From NCBI GenBank assembly GCA_017163975.1, contig JAFFSR010000364.1:860001-924000 (forward strand): a DNA stretch of 64,000 nucleotides, given 5' to 3'. The notes beneath the pieces were generated by a model that saw only the letters and a program-made list of their open reading frames with translations, was not told the DNA's origin and made no database searches. This DNA is from Anastatus disparis (taxonomy: Eukaryota; Arthropoda; Insecta; Hymenoptera; Eupelmidae). Positions 21,625 through 31,956 of this stretch are shown here, piece after piece; position 1 is the stretch's first letter; every line of letters begins with the position of its first letter. The position numbers and the translations under genes are program-made.

Positions 21625-23308
21625 ATGCTGTTCATTTTATTTATTTTATTATCTATTGTTAGAGAAAATGGTGCAATTATTGGATTTAATTGCGAATCTA
21701 CAGATCCGATCATCACTACATATTCACTATTAGACACAGGAGAATGTGATTTTCAACAGGATAATATTACAATAACCAACTCTACAATAGAATTATTACA
21801 AATAGCAGAATTTAAAAAAATTAAAGTTATACAGTGTAAAATAGAAATCCAAAGAACAGTTTTTCATTGCGGGATGTTCAGTCACCTTGGATCCACTCCT
21901 CATGCTTTGCAAGAATATCTGTACGAAATTAGCCATGAAAAATGTAAATTTATTCACGATACAGGAATCTTTAAATATGATAATATACATACTATAGCAG
22001 ACCTGAAAATAAATTCAACAAAAGCAGTTGGAATAGACCTTGCAGGCTCAGTAAAGGATAAAACTTGCACAGGAGCTTCATACACAGACAATTTTGGATC
22101 TTGGGACAACGTTTTAGTACAAGGTCTTATAAGAATAACTTTATTAGAAGAATACGCTCAAGTAAGTCTGAAAATGATAAATTAAGATTAAATTCAGGGA
22201 CTGTATGTAAATTTTCGGATCAACATTGCATTGATTCGCAAGCAGGGTATACTTTTCGGGAAAATTTCCCTACAGAAGAAGGGTTTAAAACACAATATGA
22301 AACTTTATATAGAGGCCCTGCAACTATAATTAATTCACCTAATCAAAATCCCGTATATACTGTAAACACAGAATCAATAACATTTTCTTTGTCCGCTTTA
22401 AATAATGTAAAAATTTGCGATAGAATATTAACAAAAACGGAACACCCTAAATTATTCATTTTAGATATAGCTTATAATAAAATATTATTTGACGATAATA
22501 CACTAAGAAAAGATGTAACAAACTTAGATTTATTTACATATATAAACTCAAAATTTGTATATATTGAAAAACATTTTAGGGCTGATCTCACAGATTTATA
22601 TTTTAACATTTTAAAAGAAAAATGCGAACTTGAAAAAAAAATTATACGTGAATCTCTATCCCTTGCACCCATAGCTCCCGACGAATTTGCCATTAATATC
22701 ATGCAAAAACCAGGATGTTTAGCTAAACTTGCTGGCGAAGCAGTACATGTAATAAAATGTACGCCAGTAGAAGTCCAGTTATATCATACAAATAAATGTT
22801 ACATACAATTGCCTGTATCAACAAAAATGAAACATGGTTTTTAACACCAAAGACACATATATTACTGAAAACAGGATCAGAAATAAATTGTAATTCAATA
22901 ATACCGCAATATTACAAAATCGGAGAAGATTGGATAAACCTTCTACCAAAACCAAGACCAACAAAAAATATAGTAAAAACTTTAAAACCAGATACAAAGA
23001 GATCATGGACACCAGAAAAAATAACAACGTTGGCAACAAGCGGAACATACTCACAAGATGATTTACAAGAATTACAACAACATATCATGTTTCCTTTTGA
23101 AAAAGCAGCTCTACTTAATGCCATAGCGAGAGGAATACAGGGAGAACAAAACACACAAGTAGATCTATTAAATAATCTACTTACAGAAAATACATTATCT
23201 CATATCGCAGAGAATACTTGGAATAAATTTATAAATAAATTAACAACATTTGGATCTATAAGCTCAGCCATAATTAATAATGATATTAATTATTATTCAA
23301 ATAATTAA
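21625..23308 (+). pseudogene. Env-like glycoprotein, chuvirus (Jingchuvirales)-type, frameshifted
   Basis: Three overlapping frames (21625-22185, up to 22844, up to 23308) cover one glycoprotein-like product with two frameshifts, near 22145 and 22815. The first frame opens with a hydrophobic signal peptide (MLFILFILLSIV) and then a cysteine-containing ectodomain with IELLQIAEFKKIKVIQC. The last frame has MFPFEKAALLNAIARG and a hydrophobic end. This pattern matches glycoproteins of chuviruses that have been acquired repeatedly as env genes by arthropod LTR retroelements. Its place directly after an integrase tail fits that history. The role would have been membrane fusion at entry. The copy is broken and truncated. 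Family assignment is from motif memory and should be tested by profile search. Confidence 0.6.
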
Positions 23309-24243
23309 ATTTACTATGGGCACAATTATAAGGGGATATTCACCTGAACGTGTCAATATCAATTGGCATTGTAAGCATATTTGATTTAACAATAAAAAAA
23401 AAGAGAGACAAAAAAAGAAAAAAAAAAACAACATATTATGGATGTACGATATACATCTATATTAAAGCGATTATAGATTTCATTTTTTTTTCTGCGTGTC
23501 ATTTATTTATATACTTTAATAAGCACATATTTCATTTAAATTTTAAATATTATTCATCGAAATTTTAACTTTCTATTCATGTAAGTTAGATAAAGAGGAA
23601 ACTAAGATAATAAAAAAAAAATTTTTTTTCTCCTACAAATTAAGTTATCTAGCATATTATTATTTAAGAAATAATCTAACAAAGGGATATAAAATCAAGT
23701 TATAATAGAACTATAATTTAAAAATCTAATACTTTAAGTTTATTAAGAATTTTGTGTTCATTGTAAAACAATCTTTTTGTTTTATTTGCTGAATCGTTTC
23801 CGATTCAACTTTGTGCGGGAAGGGGTGAATGACACTAATCATATGTCATTCATATATTTATTGATACTTTATTAAAACATAGTATATTTCAGATTCATAT
23901 TTCTTTTTTTTTTTAAAAAATTAAAAAACAAAAGGATTGTTATAATTAAATTTATAAAAATAATCAAAGTAAAGTTTATAATTCATCAAAGAACTTAGCA
24001 TTATTAATAAATTATGAATGTAAAAATATTTGAATTCAACTTTAATTTATAACTTAGAAATTTTTATCTTATCATTAAATAAAATAAGGATAAGGAATAT
24101 GATATGGGGAAATAAATGAAAACAATATTTATTTGAATAATATGTGTAAATATATTTTAAGAAATAAGGAAAGAAAAGAGAAGAAAGAAAATTTACAAGT
24201 TTATATATAAAATAAATTAATATAGAGTGGGAGGTATTTAATC
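23309..24243. other. AT-rich interior of the 4.1-kb element, no gene seen
   Basis: A purine-rich run (23384-23430, possible remnant of a polypurine tract) follows the glycoprotein gene. No long terminal repeat partner can be found in the window, so an LTR call is not supported. Confidence 0.5.
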
Positions 24244-24690
24244 CTACCATCCCCCATAAAACGGCATAGCCTCAGGATCAATATCTTCTCAGGGACTGAT
24301 TTGGCGAGGATGATTTGGAAACAGTTGTCCAGTACTAACAAAGTTGGTTCCATCGAATATTTTAAATTCATTTTGGAAGACTTCCATCGTCATCCTACGA
24401 CCTCTTACTATTACCATCCGGGTCTCATGTCTGAAAAGCGATCCTAAATCCCACACATCAGAGGAAATTGGGGTATGATTCCCGGACCACCATAGATCAT
24501 TATAATCTCTATTCAGGGCCCGGAACAACCTCCTTAGTCGATAGTCTCAAAACTGTAACATAAAAAAAAAAAATAATAATTTATAAAAGTTTAAATGTTA
24601 ATGTTTTATTAAGGTAAATTTTAATATGTTAAAATGTAAAATGTAAATAGTACTTACGCAGATTTGTGTGTACTGTCTCTTCGGATACAT
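24244..24690 (-). pseudogene. Small two-exon gene at the right repeat, two in-frame TGA codons
   Basis: On the minus strand, exon 1 (24658-24690) reads MYPKRQYTQIC and ends in GTAAGT. An intron of 105 bp ends in tatgttacag. Exon 2 (from 24552) continues in phase 0 with RRLFRALNRDYNDLWW, HTPISSDVWDLG, MVIVRGRRMTMEVFQ and NHPRQISP, then EDIDPEAMPFYGGW and TAG at 24244-24246. TGA codons interrupt the frame at 24547-24549 and 24289-24291. Without them the product would be about 113 residues. The ATG sits 6 nt inside the predicted start of the TATA promoter in the repeat. I recognise no family. The splice sites and promoter position make a real, now decayed, gene likelier than chance. Confidence 0.5.
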
Positions 24691-24691
24691 G

Positions 24692-25098
24692 GTAATGATT
24701 GATAAAAAACAAATACAGACTAACTCTTATATACCCGAAGAGAAGCAACGAAAACTAATAGAACATAAAAAAAAAATATAGACATGTCAGCAACATACAT
24801 TTTTTACTTTGCTGAATTGTAATCAAAATGTCATCAACCCATGTTCTACAAAAAAATAATAACCCGAATCATTGTATAAAACTTTAATCGATGTTAATTG
24901 TAAATAGATTTTTAAGATTTATTAATCAGTAACTGTTTTCATGTTTTTATGTTGCTTTTGTTTCAATAAGCAACATCTTTGAGCCCCAAGGTATTACATC
25001 ATAAAACGTACCCTTCTGTTGGCCACTCATAAAAAAAATAATAATAATAATAAATACATATACAGTTCCTGATTAATTTTTTAGATTTTAATCGTAAT
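24692..25098 (-). repeat. Right inverted terminal repeat with TATA promoter
   Basis: Inverted copy of 20989-21395, of identical length. TATATAAGAG on the minus strand is at 24733-24724 and the TCATT initiator at 24698-24694, pointing left into the small spliced gene. Confidence 0.8.
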
Positions 25099-26285
25099 GA
25101 CGATTTAAAGTTTAAAAAAAGATGTTGAAACTTTAAATAAATATATTTACTTTGAATTTTGAATTTTGAATTTTGAATTTGAATTTCAAATTTTAAAAAG
25201 GTGAATTTTTTAAATACTAAAATATATTATTTGGTCATTCCCAATGAACAAATAATATGCGATACAATTAAGAAATGAACACTAATGAATTGAGAACTAA
25301 TGTGAATAAAAAAATCTGAATTTGAATAAAACCTTTCAATTTACTTCTTGCCACTCATGTCTCGAAGTTTTGGCAGTGTAGATTTGGTTTCGTTTACTTT
25401 TTCTACAGTGAATCTTTTGAATACCTTTAATTTCTTTTGCATTTCCTAACTATTCCATTTTTTTTTCCTGTCGAAAAACTTCTAACTCATCCTTGCGGAT
25501 AACAAGAATGTTAATCGACGGAGTATATTTTGATACGTGAGTGGCGAAATTTTCAGCGTTTCTAATAAAATCTGCATTCTTCTTGGACAGATTATGCGTG
25601 GTAGCATAATGTATAACTAAACCACCAATACCATCACAAGCGCCTTTGCCATGATCTGTTGCAGAAAAAAGCCATTTTCTGTTTACTTTCGAGTTTTGAA
25701 ACTCATAGAATTGATATCTATTTTTAAAATGACTAGCAGCTCCATCAGAAATGGTTATGATTTCATCAAGATCTTGCGCAATATGTTTTTGTTTTAAGTT
25801 GTCGATAGTTAAATTTATAGTCATTAGGGCATGAGGCGAATCATGTTTAATATCGTCAGAGACGGTGACATAACTGACTGTCTTATCATTTCCAAAATAG
25901 CATACTGACGTAAATATTGATATTTGGTTTTTACTCTAATGATAGCTTTGAATTTCATTTTGAAGCAGAACTGTCCAATTTTCTGCAAAATCGACATAAA
26001 TAACTAATTGGAAGTCATTATTTTTCGCTAAAAGTTTAACCTCTTTAATTGCTATACGTTGAATTTCTTTGACCAATTTATGAGCTCTTACAGTGAGAGC
26101 ACGCTCTCTTAACTCTATTAAGAAATTTTCAATTGTGCTAGTTTTCTTCAGTAAATTTGATTTTTCTGAATAAAATCTGCAATGTCTTGTTTATTCTCTT
26201 TTTTATTATTATTCAAAGCATCTGTAAATATCATATTTATTTAAAGTTTCAGCATTTTTTTTTAATCTTTAAATCGTCATAACTT
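25099..26285 (-). mobile_element. SDGAA transposon copy 2 with short inverted ends
   Basis: The segment 25099-25148 (gacgatttaaagtt...gaaactttaaata) is repeated inverted at 26240-26279, so the ORF lies between inverted ends. The left side abuts the 4.1-kb element and the right side abuts repeat R1. A gaattttgaatt minisatellite occurs at 25155-25195. Confidence 0.55.
25336..26234 (-). pseudogene. SDGAA-family transposon protein, C-terminal two thirds
   Basis: The minus-strand frame carries TSTIENFLIELRERAL, then LVIYVDFAENWTVLLQ, then QSYH and a TAG, ISIFTSVCYFG, ISDGAASHFKNRYQFYEF, FSATDHGKGACDGIGGL, and after a second TAG IKGIQKIHC and RHEWQE. Aspartates in VDFAEN, SDGAA and ACDGIGG stand in conserved positions, suggesting an RNase H-fold DDE/DDD nuclease (inference). 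The family is abundant in insect genomes as an uncharacterised, repeat-borne protein. The first 20-odd residues (MIFTDALNNNKK...) come from another frame, with a deletion before TSTIE. Two stop codons make it inactive. It shares the TSTIE-FLIEL region with the + strand copy at 6830-8195. Confidence 0.7.
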
Positions 26286-27310
26286 TTGTTCTAATTGATC
26301 AAAATGTTCGATCTGGGGTTTATTTTAAAGATTATTGTTGATATTTTTGATATATTAATAAATAAACGCATAAAAACAGTTGTAAGAACACGTAAAGTTG
26401 GAAAAATAGTACGATGTGCCATGGTATCAATGTTTTAAGATCGAAAATATAAAAAAAACGTTCAAAAATCTGTTTAAAAAAAATAAGGCAAAATCGCATA
26501 TTCTTACCTACCCTAAAAATTAGTATTTTTTATGTATAAAATCATATGAAAATTTCAAAAAAAAAAAAAAAATATAGTTTTTGAGAAAATCGTGTTTAAA
26601 AAAAATCGCTTTTTCTCGGTTTTTTGTAAATAACTCAGCGAGATCAAATTGTATTACAAAAATCGAGATCGCATTTAAAACTAGACCAAATTTCGCACAC
26701 TTTCGTTGAAAGAACGTCCAAAAAGGTTAAAAATTGACGGAGCTATAGTCATTTAAAAGTAGAGGTTCATTTTCAATTCTTGAATTTTCGTTTTTACATC
26801 CAACACTAAAATTGCTGTAGTAAAAAAAAATTTTTTGAGCGTTCTATGAGGTAAATTTTATCTTCATATACATAATAGAAGGTATTTTTATTACTTAGAA
26901 GAAAAAAAAAATTCGATCAGTGACGGCCTGCATGGATCTGAATGGAATCAGCCATATATAAAAATTAAAAAAAAAATATAGTTTTTGAGAAAATCATGTT
27001 TGAAAAAAAATCACCTTTTTCGGTTTTTCATAAACTCAGAGAGATCAACTGGTATCATAAAAATCGGAACAGCATTTAAAATTAGACTGGATGTCGCACA
27101 TTTTCTTTAAAAGAACATCTTAAAAGGTTAAAAATTAACGGAGCTACAGCAATTTATAAATTGAGGTTCATTTTTAATTTTTTAATTTTCATTTTTACAT
27201 CCAACACTGAATACACAGTAGCGAGAAAAAAAAATTTTTTTGCGCGTTCTACGAGGTAAATTTTATCTTCATTTACATATTAAAAGATATTCTTATCACT
27301 TAGAAGAGAA
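26240..27310 (+). repeat. Repeat R1, copy 2, with a partial tandem duplicate
   Basis: 26245-26960 is the reverse complement of the R1 copy at 1640-3670 with no piggyBac inside. From 26963 to 27310 a second, shorter unit repeats 26575-26915 (tatagtttttgagaaaatc ... gaggtaaattttatcttc). The repeat is AT-rich and non-coding, with long A runs. Confidence 0.8.
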
Positions 27311-27869
27311 AAAAAAATCTAACTATGAAAGATAATGAGTGTATTATTAAACATAGTAGGATACGAAATGACACGAAAATACATATTTTTTGACACAGTG
27401 TGCGTAAAGTTGCTTTTAATGAAATGCAACCAAATGATGTGCAACTTTACGCACTCAGTCTCATAAAATATTTTTTTATGCGAGTGCTTTAAATTATAAA
27501 CACTCATGCGATTGCAATAACACTTAAACCGATGCATATCAATCGCATGAATGTTTATAATTTAACGCACTAATATCGAAAAGTACTATTGGATTTTTTT
27601 GAAGGTTATAAAATGCACAGCTTCTAGCTTTATTTTTATAGTTTTCTTTATTTTCTATTTGAAGAGACCATAGCCTTATTACTTTTTACTTGATCAATTA
27701 CTGTAAAAATGTATGCACATACCACAATTTTAGCACTTCTTAATCTCATGTTTAGTATTTAGAGACACACGCGATGTGTCACTAGCAGAGGTTTTACCTT
27801 AATTCTCTAAAACAAATGAATTTAAAATAATTGCATTATAATACAACGATTACTTGCTCTACTCTTCAG
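27311..27869 (+). other. Intron or upstream sequence before the USP exon
   Basis: No coding frame. It contains a diverged inverted repeat around 27420-27570 (aaatatttttttatgcgagtgc and tcaatcgcatgaatg). It ends in the polypyrimidine/acceptor tgctctactcttcag at 27855-27869. Confidence 0.5.
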
Positions 27870-29576
27870 GTTGGCAACATCAACATACTCGGACCGCTAC
27901 ATATTAACTCCGGGTTCAGACAATGGTAGCTGTGGGCGTAGCGCTATCGCCTCAAGCAACAGTAAGCTTTCTACAGGCATAGACCTAAGTAAATACTCAC
28001 CTCATAACTATGTACCCAATATTCAACGTGGCAATTTTGGAAACAACATCAGCAGCAATGGCTCGACGGCTACAAGCAGCACTGGCAGCAGGTCTTCGAT
28101 TACTGACCTCCTTGGTGGTGACGAGCTCAGTAGCGAGCGTCAACATCGTGAATCCAGCATCCTCTCAAGCCCAAACACTTCCTCTTCCTTTTTTTCTGGC
28201 CTTCTTTGGACGCAAAAGCCGCAACGACGATGTACTGTCATCTATGCCAACGACGAGGTAACAATTGATCAGCGTAATAATAACAACAACGTGGATAATA
28301 GACTTGCTTCTAGTCTTGAATCTACAATAACAACAGTAATAGTTCAGGCTGCAGAGGCTGTGGTGCCATTGTGCCGAAGCGCTGATAACAATAGCAATAG
28401 TATCAGATGCAATAATGATTCAGACCTAGTGGACATTAATGAAAACTGTGACTGCAAATTGACGGACTACGACTTGACAAAGGAACTGAAAACGCTTCTG
28501 CTATCGCCACCCCAACAACAGCAACGGAAGGTAGAGAAAAACAATAGTAGTAGTAGTGGTGGTATCGTTAGTTTGTTTAAGAAAAACGATCAGCTGGCGG
28601 GACACATGCTTGCGAGGGGCTACGCACTTCTTGTCCTCTCGGGAGGACAAAAAAGAGTACATTGAGAGACTAAAGAGGACTTTAAAGAGGACAAGATCAC
28701 AAATAAACTCTTTAATTTTTTAGAGTACATGGGCGAAGTTGAGAGGACTCGGGAGGACTTGAGAGGACTCGGGAGAACTTGAGAGGACAAGAAAGAAAAC
28801 TTAAGAGGATATAAAAGGACATAAAAGAGAACTCAAGAGATCTGAGGAATCCTCTTTTGTACTCTCACTGTCCTCCATAGTTCTCTTATGTACTCACATT
28901 GTCCTCTTCATTCTCTTATGTACTCACATTGTCCTCTTCATTCTTTTCTGTACTCTTGCTGTCCTCTGCAATTTTTTTACTTTTCAAAATAATCGCGAGT
29001 ACATTGAAAAAAAATTCAGAGGGCATGGAGGACATGAGAGTACACACTTTCAATTCAGAGGATTTTTTGAGAGGACATGAAGTGCGTAGCTTCTCGCATG
29101 CTTGGTAATACCACTGCCGTCAGTTTAAGTCACTTTTCTTATAGAACTTTAAATTGTAATAACGCTAGCAATAGTAACAGTGCCGCTACTACTAGCTATA
29201 AGCATTTCATTGCAAAAAGCATTGATGGAATTAACGAATACTTTCTCTGTACTAATCTCTTGAATGATAATATGGAGCTAATTACTACTAACAATGCTAA
29301 CAGCTATTACCGCGATAACAGTAACAGATCCGGTACTATGCCACCGTCACAGGCAATAATATACATCTTTCTGCGGGGGGAAATTATGATAGCAGTCTTA
29401 TTTTCCTGAACCGAATTGCTGATCAGCCAAATTTCAATGACGAGGCTGCTTTTCCTTTCCACACGTCAATTGAATAAAGGAATAGTCTTAATGATGTTCT
29501 GGCAAGTGCAGCTGTCACGGATCATCAACAACAGCAATTATCCTCTAATAATACGGAAGCTAAGTCCTTCATGAGT
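27870..29576 (+). pseudogene. Long N-terminal exon of a USP2-like ubiquitin protease, disrupted
   Basis: The exon starts after the acceptor ctcttcag (first base completes a codon) and ends AGT|gtgagt. It encodes a disordered S/N/Q-rich region (SSNGSTATSSTGSRSS, QRNNNNNVDNR, PPQQQQRKVEKNNSSSS), with no catalytic domain. A 484-bp MITE at 28613-29096 interrupts it. Removing the MITE and one copy of its 8-bp duplication joins ...QLAGHML directly to GNTTAVSLSHFSYR in frame. Further on, one base is missing near 29330-29345: the true frame resumes as TGNNIHLSAGGNYDSS, and a TAA stands at 29475-29477. The donor phase (0) fits the acceptor of 33504, so it belongs to the same gene. The long isoform appears lost, unless the shift and stop are sequencing errors. 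Confidence 0.65.
28613..29096. mobile_element. MITE inside a coding exon, 8-bp TSD catgcttg
   Basis: A 484-bp element with inverted ends cgaggggctacgcacttc / cgagaagctacgcacttc. The 8-bp duplications catgcttg are perfect at 28605-28612 and 29097-29104. The interior is built from ggaggac and tgtcctc repeats, including a ~30-bp unit tgtactcacattgtcctctt repeated around 28890-28960. An 8-bp duplication indicates hAT- or P-type mobilisation. It adds foreign codons and a stop 53 nt in. Confidence 0.95.
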
Positions 29577-30142
29577 GTGAGTTTACACAACGTGTGTACA
29601 TATATCTTTTATGGGTGCGTGGGTACGTGTATGTACACGAGTGCACAATACTTTTTGTGCTTCTGCCAGTTGACGTAATACGAAACTGTGCTCCGGTTTG
29701 TTATGTAAAACTACAATAGCTCTTGATATTGTGAATGTATTTAATAAATAACATAATCAGTCTTCGGTTAAGATTTTGAAGACTAATATCAATTTGTAAG
29801 TGAAATGTGAACACGCGTAAAAATTAGCTTATTTTTATTTCTTATCTATATAAAGAAGTTAGTTAGTAAATGTGAACTTTATAGCATGAATAACTGCCAA
29901 TAATGAACTTAAAAAATTAACTAATCATTAAAAATAATTTATTGTAACAAAAGTTTCATAATATACACAAAATTTTAAAGAAGAAAGAGTTTATTGAAAA
30001 AAGTGAAAGATTGCCAGGAAAAAATCAGGACGTAAGAAATTTTGGCAGTACTTCAGCTGTGATATATCCCCCGATTAATATTCAAATAAGTTTCCGTCAA
30101 CTCGCAGAAGTACTATCATAAGCTCTTGCTTATTAATAAAAC
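29577..30142 (+). other. Intron / putative upstream region of the short USP isoform
   Basis: AT-rich, no coding frame. In-frame stops (taataa) lie just before the ATG at 30143, so that ATG begins a frame of its own. I see no TATA box. Confidence 0.4.
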
Positions 30143-30192
30143 ATGATGAACCGGCCAGTGCCCAATAACGGGACGATTCTGACTGCCCAATT
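30143..30192 (+). CDS. Alternative first coding exon of the USP2-like gene
   Basis: ATGATGAACCGG in a good context (aaaac before ATG) starts MMNRPVPNNGTILTAQ. The exon ends CAATT|gtgagt at 30193, a strong donor, leaving two bases of a codon. Composition is clearly less AT-rich than the flanks. Joined to the microexon (30362-30380) and to 33504-33608 it gives one open frame into the USP cysteine box. It would produce a short isoform lacking the disordered N-terminal exon. Evidence is splice-site quality plus phase agreement. Transcript data are needed for proof. Confidence 0.6.
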
Positions 30193-30361
30193 GTGAGTAT
30201 TGCTATGCATATACATATCGTCTAATTATTGAATATTTTTGTTTTGTTTTACATTTTTATACAGCTTTTATTTTAATTAAAATATAATAAATAATAAACT
30301 TTAATCTGAATTTTTTTTAGTTTTATTTTCATAATAAACTTATTTTATTCTTTTATTACAG

Positions 30362-30380
30362 GCTTGCCGAAACATTTTCG
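30362..30380 (+). CDS. 19-nt microexon of the USP2-like gene
   Basis: The 19 bases gcttgccgaaacattttcg stand between a strong acceptor (ttattcttttattacag) and a consensus donor (gtaagt). Two bases from the previous exon plus 19 give exactly seven codons (LLAETFS), leaving phase 0, which is what exon 33504-33608 requires. Entered from the long exon (phase 0) it would cause a stop in the next exon, so it should be specific to the short isoform. Confidence 0.6.
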
Positions 30381-30640
30381 GTAAGTTGATTGAAACAAAA
30401 TTAAAATAACATAACTACGCAAAATTGAACGTTTTTCTTGAACGTAATTATGAAAAATTCGTTAATATGAATATTCTTATAAAACTAACGAATCATCCAT
30501 TCGAGAACATATGTCCATTAACGTTCATAAAAGATAAGTGAAAAAATTTTTTCATATCATACTTGAAAAACTGTCTGAGTGAATCCATCATTAAAAAAGA
30601 TTGGGAATTCATGTTTATTTTCAATTTACTAATTTATATA

Positions 30641-31956
30641 TGACATTTTATGTCAACTCACATACTAAAAAAAATAAAATTTGGTAAAATTCTGGAAATA
30701 TGTACCATCTAAAGTAAAAAATTTTCAAAAAAACTTGAGGGGTCTAGAGAGAGAGAGAAATAATCTGTTTTTCTTTCTTCAAATTTTATGTTAAATTTTT
30801 GTAATGAATTTGATACTCAAAAACTTTTAACTTCAAGCAAATACTTAACAGAATATTTTTTATTAACAATAGGCAAATTTTTTTACTCTTTTGGTGATTG
30901 GTGGAAAAATACTGTTTAATTTTTTTTTAAATTAATGGGCATTACTGCCTTTTTCATTGGATATTCGCATTTAAGACAACACAGTTTACATATTATTTAA
31001 TTTATCCAAAAAACTGTCAAGATTGATCTGCTTTTGAATAGCTTCAATGTTTAGTCTTTTTAAGAAAACAAATACGTTTTCGCAATCATAGAATTTTTGA
31101 TTTTTTTCCTCAAAAAGTATTGAATTCTTGAAAAAATGAACTGAGAAATTTATTCTTGTGAAAATTTTGAGGTGTATCGGTAGTCATAGTCTGCCGTTAA
31201 GCAATTAATTACCAAGTTACATGGTATAATTCAGGAACATGAATTCTTAGTATCTTTCTAGTGAATTTCACCATGTTATATGGTAATTTTTTGCTATAAT
31301 GACAGTCTATCACTGTATAATTTTTACTAGAAAAAATTTGTGAGTATATTAGTATTTTTATTGAAGATAATGTATATTGTTATCTAATGGGCTCTATAAA
31401 TTATAAAAAAGATTTTAAAATTTCTTTATTGTTATATTTTTTATGAATATATTTAGTAGTGACTCAAATTATAATCAAAAGAAATTCAGATGTATTCTAC
31501 ACATAAAGTTCAATTCAATTTGTCTTCATATATTTTTTTAAAAAATCAATACTTTTTAAGGAAACAAACACAAAAATATTATGATTGAGTCAAAATTGAC
31601 TTTTTCGAACTTTCTTGCAATCAATAATAAAAAAAAATTAAGCTGCTGAAAAGCAAATCAACTTTGAAAAATTTTGGGTATATAAAATATGTTTAATCAA
31701 AAAAATCATGTATATTGTAATTTGCAAAACTTCGTGTATATTTTGGATATTATTTTCAACAAAAAATATCATTAAGTTTTCACTCATAGTTAATAGTTTC
31801 CGAGTAAAAAATTTACGAAATAATTTATTGAAAATAAAATTGAAAAAACTAAAAATATTTTCTGTATATTCTATCAAATGTATCAAATGGTGAATTTTTT
31901 CAGATTATTTGCAATTTTAATTTTTTTGCTTGTGCAAATCAACGCAAAATAATCTA
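30641..31956. mobile_element. Old foldback of the tttcacgtcaact family
   Basis: Diverged inverted arms. The left end (tgacattttatgtcaactca) and right end (tgtgcaaatcaacgcaaaa) resemble the intact foldback at 36940-38240 and the inner Transib arms. Internal stretches such as attgcaaaacttc/aattttgcag pair weakly. It lies in the USP intron. Confidence 0.5.

Larger units (their letters stand above)
20989..25098. mobile_element. 4.1-kb element with 407-bp inverted repeats and inward promoters
   Basis: Left repeat 20989-21395 and right repeat 24692-25098 are inverted copies of equal length (407 bp) with only a few differences. Their inner edges each carry gggtatataag followed by a TCATT initiator. 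Inside lie, on the + strand, a gypsy-type integrase tail and a broken glycoprotein gene. On the minus strand lies a small two-exon gene beginning directly at the right repeat. No target duplication is obvious (flanks tacaat and gacgat). The superfamily is unknown: the layout resembles ambisense units with promoters in the termini, but no transposase or replication gene is visible. Confidence 0.6.

Noticed and set aside
23384..23430. Polypurine tract and 3' LTR of the env-bearing retroelement
   Set aside because: A purine run exists but no LTR pair or TG...CA boundary can be shown in the window.
20989..25098. Endogenous densovirus, because of long inverted repeats with inward promoters
   Set aside because: No NS1 helicase or capsid motifs are present on either strand. 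The repeats alone do not justify it.
20989..25098. Polinton/Maverick element
   Set aside because: No polymerase B, ATPase, protease or capsid gene, no 6-bp duplication, and too short.
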